DNA from: Alphaproteobacteria bacterium
Lineage (GTDB): Bacteria > Pseudomonadota > Alphaproteobacteria > CAAHEQ01 > UBA3637
Direction of reading: 5' to 3'
Length of the DNA stretch: 12,861 nt
Assembly: GCA_900772625.1 (NCBI GenBank)
Contig: CAAHEQ010000067.1
Location: 1 to 12,861 of the forward strand
Shown: positions 6,302 to 12,368 of the stretch, piece by piece
How the letters are laid out: each line of letters starts with the position of its first letter
Numbering within the stretch: the first letter of the stretch is position 1
The notes under the pieces: model-generated
The model's input: only the letters and a program-made list of their open reading frames with translations
Told to the model about the DNA's origin: nothing
Database searches by the model: none
Translations under genes and position numbers: made by a program

Positions 6302-8149
6302 TTATTTTGAAGCCGTCAACCTTTGTTGAATAGCGCTTTGCAATTCGGCCTTGCGCTTGTCGGACATTTTACCGTGCATATTCGGGACAATCGGCGCTTC
6401 AAGCTTGGGCGACAAGTCGTGATTGGCTTTGGCAAGCATATTTTCGTCCAGCGCTTTTTTGCCCTTATCATCAAGCGAATTGCGGTACACATCATACAAC
6501 ATTTGATAACGCTGTGCGCCATCAGTCAAGCCGTCTTTGCTCGCACTCCATTGATCTTCGTGATACATATCGGCGTTTTGCGCTTGCTGCAACGCACCCA
6601 AGAACGGCGCTTTTTTAGCGGCCAAAAACTCTAACGTTTCGCGTTTATGCGCCGCACCAACAAGGCTTTCATTATCGAAAGAAGCACCTGCTTTTTCGGC
6701 TATTTGCATCGATTGGATATCGTCCTTTTGTGCAAACAAAGTCATCATATCCGCCTTCATTTTGTCGTCAGCATAGGCAAAAGTGGGTTTGCCTTCTTTG
6801 TCTTTGATTGATAAATCTGCCTTAGCATAATACAAAAAGTCCACAACCTTTTTGCTGTTTGCTTCAAGCGCTTTCATCATCAACGTTTTGCCGTCTTTAT
6901 CTACCGTATTAACATCGCGCGCGCCCGAGCTGAGCAATCGCGCAACCAAGCTTAACTTGTTCGCCTTGATTGAAGCGTCCAACTCTTTATCCTTGTCTTG
7001 TTCCGAGGCCATTTCCAACCACTTATCGAGCAAGCCTAGCTTTTCAAACTTGTCATACATCGTATCCTTAGACGCCCCGTTTTTGGGGTTGTAGGACATT
7101 TTCGCAAGCCCCACAAATGAATGCGCATTTTCCTCGCCCGTCACTTTAAGGCCGTTATTTAAACGCGCTTTTTCGTTTTCAAAAGCGTTTTCAACTGCCT
7201 CTGCAAATGGCGCATTATGCTCGGCCAAAAAAGCGAGCGTTTCTTTATTATTTGCACGAACTGCAAGCTGAGGACTAGAAAATGCAATGCCGTCTTTTGC
7301 CGCCACTTTCAGCGACTTTACGTCATCGTTTTGAGCAAAAACTTCAAGCATTTTTTGGCGTGTTTCATCGTTTGCGAAAAACAACGGATCGCGCCCATAA
7401 TCATCATCAAAGGCCATATCCGCCCCCGCATAATACAATAAATGCCCCATTTTAAAATCATTTCTTTGCATAGCGTACATCATCGCCGTTTTGCGGTGCT
7501 TATTGGTCGCATTCACATCGACTTTTTGACTGTCCAGCAAGTATTGGACTTTGTCCAAATTGCCATCGGCGGCGGCTTGCCTGAACTCGTGGCCAACTTG
7601 ATCTTCGGTTGAATCTTCCAGCCAAGTCTCAGCCGCACCCACGCGACGCATTAAGTCAAACATCGATATTTTTTCATCATTATATTGAAACACTTCGGGC
7701 AAATTATGTTTTTGCGCGCTGGAAATAAAGGTTTTAAGGTCGCCTCTGGACTGCGTGGCAACAAAGTATAAGTGCTTTTCTAAGGCTTGCTTATCCACAT
7801 CGTCGGGCAATTTTGCACCGTGTGCATCAAGCAATGCCAGAACATCAGATGTACGCACTTTTTGCAAAGCACGTCCTAAATCTTCGGGCTTTGGTTTTTT
7901 GGGACACAAGTTCAAAAAGAACTCGATACGCGCCAAATCGCCGCTAGCAACGGCTTGTTCAAAAACAGATGGCGTTTTATCATCTTGCGGCTTAAACGGG
8001 TCAAGCTTGCCCGCCATATATTTCAGCTTTTGCGCAAAAGGAATAGGCTTTGCCCACGCACTAGATCCGCCAAAACGACCGCGATACTCGGGTTTAGCAG
8101 CGCCTTTGAAGTACTTAAGCTTTTCTGATAAAGTTAATTTTTCCGCCAT
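6302..8149 (-). CDS. Ankyrin-repeat-like protein with a 201-residue internal duplication
   Basis: This 615-residue protein has no signal peptide or membrane span, so it is probably cytosolic or exported by a non-Sec route. The N-terminus carries two short copies of a motif: S-E-K-L-K-Y-F-K-G (8-16) and A-Q-K-L-K-Y-M-A-G (39-47). Ankyrin-like helix pairs follow (61-80 and 91-114). Residues 163-321 align without gaps to 364-522 at a constant offset of 201, with about 57 of 159 identities by hand count. Shared blocks include W-L-E, D-V-N, K-T-x-M-M-x-A, Y-Y-A-x-A-D, F-A-Q-x-D-D, E-T-L-x-F-L-A and A-P-F. The N-terminal segment 91-114 matches the end of each unit at the same offset, and residues near 550 match the beginning (M-x-Y-D). 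V-Q-Y-L-L, A-x-x-x-G and D-V-N are ankyrin-like, but the classical G-x-T-P-L-H is degenerate. Such proteins usually bind other proteins; the partner is unknown. The ribosome site AAGGAGA is 7 nt upstream. It is first in a probable operon with rmuC. Confidence 0.85.
   Translation of the reverse strand: MAEKLTLSEKLKYFKGAAKPEYRGRFGGSSAWAKPIPFAQKLKYMAGKLDPFKPQDDKTPSVFEQAVASGDLARIEFFLNLCPKKPKPEDLGRALQKVRTSDVLALLDAHGAKLPDDVDKQALEKHLYFVATQSRGDLKTFISSAQKHNLPEVFQYNDEKISMFDLMRRVGAAETWLEDSTEDQVGHEFRQAAADGNLDKVQYLLDSQKVDVNATNKHRKTAMMYAMQRNDFKMGHLLYYAGADMAFDDDYGRDPLFFANDETRQKMLEVFAQNDDVKSLKVAAKDGIAFSSPQLAVRANNKETLAFLAEHNAPFAEAVENAFENEKARLNNGLKVTGEENAHSFVGLAKMSYNPKNGASKDTMYDKFEKLGLLDKWLEMASEQDKDKELDASIKANKLSLVARLLSSGARDVNTVDKDGKTLMMKALEANSKKVVDFLYYAKADLSIKDKEGKPTFAYADDKMKADMMTLFAQKDDIQSMQIAEKAGASFDNESLVGAAHKRETLEFLAAKKAPFLGALQQAQNADMYHEDQWSASKDGLTDGAQRYQMLYDVYRNSLDDKGKKALDENMLAKANHDLSPKLEAPIVPNMHGKMSDKRKAELQSAIQQRLTASK
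6584..7060 (-). repeat. Internal duplication unit B of the ankyrin-like gene (residues 364-522)
   Basis: This is the second copy, residues 364-522. Shared landmarks with unit A at a constant 201-residue spacing are Trp176/377, Asp-Val-Asn 211/412, Tyr-Tyr-Ala 239/440, Phe-Ala-Gln 271/472 and Ala-Pro-Phe 313/514. Confidence 0.75.
7187..7663 (-). repeat. Internal duplication unit A of the ankyrin-like gene (residues 163-321)
   Basis: This coding segment corresponds to residues 163-321 and aligns with 6584-7060 at a fixed 603-nt offset. The similarity is clear at the protein level and eroded at the DNA level, which indicates an old duplication. Confidence 0.75.
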
Positions 8150-8171
8150 CGTTTTATCTCCTTATCTTATT

Positions 8172-8200
8172 ATTATAACAAAAGGAATATAGCCTGTCAA
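8172..8200 (-). promoter_or_regulatory. Perfect-consensus sigma-70 promoter of the ankyrin-like/rmuC unit
   Basis: Read on the minus strand: TTGACA (8200-8195), 17-bp spacer, TATAAT (8177-8172). Every hexamer base is consensus. The predicted start near 8165 leaves a leader of only about 16 nt, just enough for the AAGGAGA ribosome site (8157-8163). Confidence 0.85.
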
Positions 8201-8254
8201 ATAATAAGTGTATCAGATCCAGCTTTTAGCTTTAAAAAAATTCAAAAAAATTAC

Positions 8255-8283
8255 TAGCTTTTTTTGTTGAATACCACTATACT
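8255..8283 (+). promoter_or_regulatory. Candidate promoter of the nucleotidyltransferase gene
   Basis: A good -10 TATACT (8278-8283) gives a leader of about 25 nt, but the hexamer 17 bp upstream (TAGCTT, 8255-8260) is poor. TTGAAT (8267-8272) with TAAAGT (8289-8294) and a 16-bp spacer is an alternative. The choice is uncertain. Confidence 0.35.
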
Positions 8284-8314
8284 GATTCTAAAGTTCAAAA
8301 CTGGGGAGAGAAAT

Positions 8315-9229
8315 ATGTTTGAGAATATCGAATTTATTATACCTTGTGGTGGCAAAAGCACACGTAATTATCCACACGCAAAAGGCATTGGACATAAATG
8401 CTTGCTGCCTTTTGGCTCGGTGCGCTTAATCGATCACATTTTGCAACAGATTTTTAAAGCAGGCGGCAGAAATATCACTATTGTCTGTTCGTCCGAAGAT
8501 ATTATCGAGCATTTTAAACAAGCTCTTAAACCCACTCCCGAGATAGTTGATCTCTTGCGCCAAAAAGGGCACATCCGTATTGCCGAAGCTTTAAGCGAAA
8601 CGGCTATTCCCGATGACGCAACAATTCAATTCGTTGTGCAAAAAAGACCGCTTGGCACTGCGCATGTCTTAGGGCTGGCGCACCGCTTGTCGCCCGACAA
8701 ACACGCTGTGATGATTTTCCCAGACGACATTTATTTGCCCAAAGATGACAACAACAATCAAATCAAAAAAATCTTGGACGCGTTTATTAAAAACGAAAAG
8801 CAGGTACTGGCCACAGGGATTTATCAAGAAGATGTTTCTCGCTATGGCATTATCGACAACGGCCGTATGATTGAAAAACCACAAAAGGCGCTCAATCACA
8901 TTGCGTGCTTTTCGCCGTTTGCTATTCCTAAAGAGATTTTGGACTTTATGTCAAGCAAAGTAGATGCACTCGAAAACGGCACTTATCAGCCGCCACGCGT
9001 TAATGGCGAGTGGGTATACACGGACGGCATCAACTCGTTTTTGGACAACGGCGGGCAAGACAAAGGCTTTTCGGTCAGAGCACTGCTGAAAGATGACGAG
9101 GATCAATATGTCGATATGGGCACGCTGCCAACGTATGAGCACGGAATGTTGCTTGCGCTTTTGACGCGCTCAAAGTACAAAGACGACCACATTGCCTTTG
9201 CGCGGGCGCTGATTGAAAAGAAAGAATAG
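8315..9229 (+). CDS. GalU-like sugar-phosphate nucleotidyltransferase
   Basis: This 304-residue protein has the NTP-transferase fold and most resembles UTP-glucose-1-phosphate uridylyltransferase, which makes UDP-glucose for envelope polysaccharides. The N-terminal nucleotide loop is G-G-K-S-T-R-N-Y-P-H-A-K (12-23), followed by H-K-C-L-L-P-F (27-33), equivalent to the GalU G-x-G-T-R-x-x-P-x-T-K and P-K-E-M-L-P. Other matches are P-L-G-T-A-H (112-117), F-P-D-D (135-138, metal-binding Asp), Y-G-I-I (177-180), I-E-K-P (186-189), Y-T-D-G-I (235-239) and Y-V-D-M-G (265-269). The loop differs from classic GalU (Cys-Gly-Gly for Ala-Ala-Gly, Ala for the Thr before Lys, and one extra residue), so the base or sugar specificity is not certain. 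I chose the start at 8315 because GGAG (8305-8308) lies 6 nt upstream; an in-frame ATG at 8264 lies upstream of the best -10 candidate. uvrA follows 105 nt later with its own promoter. Confidence 0.85.
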   Translation: MFENIEFIIPCGGKSTRNYPHAKGIGHKCLLPFGSVRLIDHILQQIFKAGGRNITIVCSSEDIIEHFKQALKPTPEIVDLLRQKGHIRIAEALSETAIPDDATIQFVVQKRPLGTAHVLGLAHRLSPDKHAVMIFPDDIYLPKDDNNNQIKKILDAFIKNEKQVLATGIYQEDVSRYGIIDNGRMIEKPQKALNHIACFSPFAIPKEILDFMSSKVDALENGTYQPPRVNGEWVYTDGINSFLDNGGQDKGFSVRALLKDDEDQYVDMGTLPTYEHGMLLALLTRSKYKDDHIAFARALIEKKE

Positions 9230-9251
9230 CCTCTGCGCCATAAAATAGCGC

Positions 9252-9273
9252 TTTTTGCGTATATACGAAAAAT
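9252..9273. repeat. AT-rich inverted repeat upstream of uvrA
   Basis: A perfect 10-bp palindrome CGTATATACG (9258-9267) is flanked by a T run and an A run that can pair after one mismatch. A short T run follows. It could be a weak terminator for the nucleotidyltransferase gene or an operator just upstream of the uvrA -35 element; the sequence does not decide. Confidence 0.45.
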
Positions 9274-9277
9274 TTTG

Positions 9278-9306
9278 TTGCTTTTTTGTTCTTGTGTGAT
9301 TATAAT
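9278..9306 (+). promoter_or_regulatory. uvrA: Sigma-70-type promoter of uvrA
   Basis: -35 TTGCTT (9278-9283), 17-bp spacer, consensus -10 TATAAT (9301-9306). The predicted start near 9313 gives a leader of about 22 nt with AGGAG at 9324-9328. I see neither an E. coli-type LexA box (CTGT-N8-ACAG) nor an alphaproteobacterial GTTC-N7-GTTC box here, so SOS control is not supported. Confidence 0.78.
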
Positions 9307-9334
9307 GCTATCCAAAGAACAAAAGGAGAATTGA

Positions 9335-12118
9335 ATGCAGGATTTTATCAAAATCAGAGGTGCTCGAGAGCACAATTTAAAAAACGTTGATATTGACATT
9401 CCAAAAAATAAATTGGTTGTCATCACGGGGCTGTCAGGTTCGGGCAAATCATCGCTGGCTTTTGATACGATTTATGCCGAAGGACAACGTCGCTATGTCG
9501 AAAGCTTGTCCGCGTATGCGCGCCAATTTTTGGACGTGCAAAAAAAGCCCGATGTGGATTTAATCGAAGGCCTTTCGCCCGCGATTTCTATTGAGCAAAA
9601 AACAACATCGAAAAATCCGCGTTCAACGGTCGGCACGGTCACCGAGATTTACGATTATATGCGTCTTTTGTGGGCGCGTGTTGGCGTGCCTTATTCGCCT
9701 GCGACAGGTTTGCCGATTGAAGCGCAAACTGTCTCGCAAATGGTGGATCGCATTTTACTGATGCCAGAGGGCAGCAAGATTTACCTGCTTGCCCCAATCG
9801 CACGCGGACGCAAGGGCGAATATAAAAAAGAGATTCAAGAGCTTCAGAAAAAAGGCTTTACGCGCCTTAAAGTAGATGGCACGCTTTATGAAATAGCGGA
9901 TGTGCCTGCGCTGGACAAAAACATCAAGCATGATATTGAAGTTCTAATCGACCGCTTAGTTGTTAAGCACGACATTGAAACACGCCTTGCAAGTTCTATT
10001 GAAACAGCCTTGGGATTATCGGACGGCTTAGTTTACGTCCAAAATCTGGCGGACAACAGCGTTATGACTTTGTCCAGCAAGTTTGCCTGCCCTGTATCAG
10101 GCTTTACAATTGAAGAAATCGAACCGCGTTTGTTTTCATTTAACAACCCGCACGGAGCATGTCCTGTGTGTGGCGGGTTGGGTGTCAAGCTGTATGTCGA
10201 TCCCGAATTGGTTGTCCCCGATAAAACTAAGTCTTTGCGCCAAGGCGCTATCGCTCCGTGGGTATCCTCCTCGGGCGAAATGTACCCGTGGCACGAATAT
10301 GCGCTGAACCACCTTGTGCGCTTGTTTAACATCGATATGCACAAGCCGTGGCAGGACTTGCCTGCCTCGATCCAACACGATATTTTATATGGCAATAAGC
10401 GCGCAGGATTTGAGGGCGTCATTCCGAATATGGAACGCCGTTATTTGGAAACGCAATCCGATTATTCGCGGGACGAAATTGCCAAGTATCAAAACAACGT
10501 GATATGTGAAGCTTGCCATGGTGAACGCTTGCGCCCCGAAGCGTTGTGTGTCAAAATTGACAAAAGAACTATTTCCGAAGCAACGCATCAATCGATTGAA
10601 AGCGCACAACAGTGGTTTGGCGCTCTGCCCTCTAAGCTGGTCGGCAAAGACAAAGAAATCGCCGCGCGCATTTTAAAGGAAATTAACGAACGTTTGACGT
10701 TCCTTGTGAATGTCGGATTAGGCTATTTATCGCTTGACCGAATGGCGGGAACGCTGTCGGGGGGCGAGCTGCAACGCATTCGCTTGGCCTCGCAAATCGG
10801 CTCTGGTCTAACGGGCGTTGTGTATGTTTTGGACGAGCCCTCCATCGGTTTGCATCAACGCGACAACGATCGCTTGCTGGGCACTTTGCAACACCTCAAA
10901 GCGCTGGGCAACAGCGTAATTGTCGTTGAGCACGATGAGGACGCTATCAGATCGGCCGACTTTGTGGTAGATATGGGACCCGCCGCGGGAACTTATGGCG
11001 GCAAAGTCATTGCTCAAGGCACACCCGCGGACATCATCAACAATAAAAACAGCATTACGGGTCAGTACTTATCTGGCGCTAAAGAAATCCATGTGCCAAC
11101 CGAATTGGAACGGCGCAAAGGTAATGGCAAGTTTATCTCGATTAAAGGCGCGGTCGAGCACAACTTAAAGAACGTCAATGTAGACATTCCTTTGGGAACG
11201 CTGACTTGCGTTACGGGCGTATCTGGCGGTGGCAAATCATCTTTGGTGATTGAAACGTTGTACAAAGGCATTAACAAATTGCTGAACAACGCGCGCGAAG
11301 TTGCAGGTAAATGCGAGCGAATTACGGGAGTTGGCAATATCGATAAAATCATCGACATCGACCAAAGCCCGATTGGCAGAACGCCGCGTTCCAATCCCGC
11401 GACTTACACGGGTATGTTTGCGCCTATTCGCGAATGGTTTGCGGGGCTGCCCGAAGCGCAAGCCCGAGGCTATAAAGCGGGGCGTTTTTCGTTCAACGTC
11501 AAAGGTGGCAGATGCGAAGCATGTCAAGGTGACGGTGTGTTGCAAATTGAAATGCACTTTTTGCCCGATGTGTATGTGCCGTGCGATCAATGTAAAGGGT
11601 CACGCTACAACCGCGAAACGTTGGAAGTCAAGTACAAAGGCAAGTCAATTGCGGACGTTTTAAATATGACGGTCGATGACGCGTTTGACTTTTTCCAAAA
11701 CATCCCGAGCATTCGCGACAAATGTGCTTTGCTTAAGCAAGTTGGGCTCGGTTATATTCAGCTCGGCCAATCGGCAACAACCCTGTCGGGTGGTGAAGCG
11801 CAGCGCATCAAGCTTGCAAAAGAGCTTTCACGCAGAGCCACAGGCAAGACTTTGTACATTTTGGATGAACCGACTACGGGCTTGCACTTTGACGACATCA
11901 ACAGGCTGCTTGGCGTGTTGCAAAAGCTGGTTGATCAAGGCAATACCGTTGTCGTAATCGAGCACAATTTGGACGTCATCAAGACAGCCGACTATGTCAT
12001 TGACCTAGGTCCTGACGGCGGCGATAAAGGTGGCCAGATTGTTGCCACAGGCACGCCCGAGCAAATTGCCAAATGTGAGAAAAGCTACACGGGTCAGTAT
12101 TTAAAGCGTATGCTTTAA
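9335..12118 (+). CDS. uvrA: Excinuclease ABC subunit A
   Basis: UvrA is the damage-recognition ATPase of nucleotide excision repair; as a dimer it loads UvrB at lesions. The 927-residue length is near the usual 940. There are two ABC ATPase halves. Half one has Walker A G-L-S-G-S-G-K-S-S (32-40), ABC signature L-S-G-G-E (474-478) and Walker B V-L-D-E-P-S-I-G-L-H. Half two has Walker A G-V-S-G-G-G-K-S-S (628-636), L-S-G-G-E (817-821) and I-L-D-E-P-T-T-G-L-H. The C-terminal zinc module is intact: C727-x-x-C730 and C750-x-x-C753. The N-terminal zinc module is incomplete: C252-P-V-S255, with C276-x-x-C279 intact, so it probably does not bind zinc in the standard four-cysteine way; this C-P-V-S form is, as I recall, common in alphaproteobacterial UvrA. 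AGGAG lies 6 nt before the start, and the gene has its own promoter. Confidence 0.98.
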   Translation: MQDFIKIRGAREHNLKNVDIDIPKNKLVVITGLSGSGKSSLAFDTIYAEGQRRYVESLSAYARQFLDVQKKPDVDLIEGLSPAISIEQKTTSKNPRSTVGTVTEIYDYMRLLWARVGVPYSPATGLPIEAQTVSQMVDRILLMPEGSKIYLLAPIARGRKGEYKKEIQELQKKGFTRLKVDGTLYEIADVPALDKNIKHDIEVLIDRLVVKHDIETRLASSIETALGLSDGLVYVQNLADNSVMTLSSKFACPVSGFTIEEIEPRLFSFNNPHGACPVCGGLGVKLYVDPELVVPDKTKSLRQGAIAPWVSSSGEMYPWHEYALNHLVRLFNIDMHKPWQDLPASIQHDILYGNKRAGFEGVIPNMERRYLETQSDYSRDEIAKYQNNVICEACHGERLRPEALCVKIDKRTISEATHQSIESAQQWFGALPSKLVGKDKEIAARILKEINERLTFLVNVGLGYLSLDRMAGTLSGGELQRIRLASQIGSGLTGVVYVLDEPSIGLHQRDNDRLLGTLQHLKALGNSVIVVEHDEDAIRSADFVVDMGPAAGTYGGKVIAQGTPADIINNKNSITGQYLSGAKEIHVPTELERRKGNGKFISIKGAVEHNLKNVNVDIPLGTLTCVTGVSGGGKSSLVIETLYKGINKLLNNAREVAGKCERITGVGNIDKIIDIDQSPIGRTPRSNPATYTGMFAPIREWFAGLPEAQARGYKAGRFSFNVKGGRCEACQGDGVLQIEMHFLPDVYVPCDQCKGSRYNRETLEVKYKGKSIADVLNMTVDDAFDFFQNIPSIRDKCALLKQVGLGYIQLGQSATTLSGGEAQRIKLAKELSRRATGKTLYILDEPTTGLHFDDINRLLGVLQKLVDQGNTVVVIEHNLDVIKTADYVIDLGPDGGDKGGQIVATGTPEQIAKCEKSYTGQYLKRML

Positions 12119-12308
12119 TATAGATTGTTTTAAATTTAATAGTCGGTGAGAATATGTCTTTGCGGACAGACTTGCTTTGAATAAAAAGACGTGTGCGGCG
12201 CAAAAACATCTGAAGCCGTTAAGCGAGCAAGAAGCGCTTTATTAAAAAACAATGCTTTATCAATTTGCGGATAAAGATGGCTCGAGCCACCTATGAGCGA
12301 TAAAAAAC
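12119..12308. other. Intergenic region after uvrA, with stacked inverted repeats at its end
   Basis: No gene is supported here. The 3' part holds two adjacent inverted repeats: CTTTATC / GATAAAG (12255-12261 and 12270-12276, 8-nt loop) and, one base later, the perfect 12-bp palindrome TGGCTCGAGCCA (12278-12289). A further GATAAA occurs at 12299-12304, just before the -35 of the next gene. No T tract follows, so these are not typical terminators; an operator for the downstream gene is possible. Confidence 0.45.
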
Positions 12309-12337
12309 TTGCGCTGTCCTTTGTTTTATGTTATAAT
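12309..12337 (+). promoter_or_regulatory. Extended -10 promoter of the secreted-protein gene at 12369
   Basis: -35 TTGCGC (12309-12314), 17-bp spacer, -10 TATAAT (12332-12337) preceded by TG and one base, a perfect extended -10. The predicted start near 12344 gives a leader of about 25 nt. Confidence 0.75.
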
Positions 12338-12353
12338 AAAGTATAAGTTTATC

Positions 12354-12360
12354 AAGGAGG
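12354..12360 (+). promoter_or_regulatory. Strong ribosome binding site AAGGAGG
   Basis: AAGGAGG lies 8 nt before the ATG at 12369. An ATG at 12362 is too close to this site and opens a frame that stops after a few dozen codons, so 12369 is the start. Confidence 0.8.
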
Positions 12361-12368
12361 TATGTGCG

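Noticed and set aside
5155..8149. Ankyrin-like protein plus RmuC as a proven anti-phage system
   Set aside because: Only adjacency and probable co-transcription are visible. No effector domain or defence-island context supports the idea.
10033..10422. Long antisense open frames inside uvrA, also at 11237-11590
   Set aside because: They are mirror frames of a fully conserved gene, with no independent ribosome site or motif.
12362..12368. ATG at 12362 as the start of the last gene
   Set aside because: It abuts the ribosome site and opens a Cys-rich frame that stops within a few dozen codons; the frame from 12369 gives a clean signal peptide.
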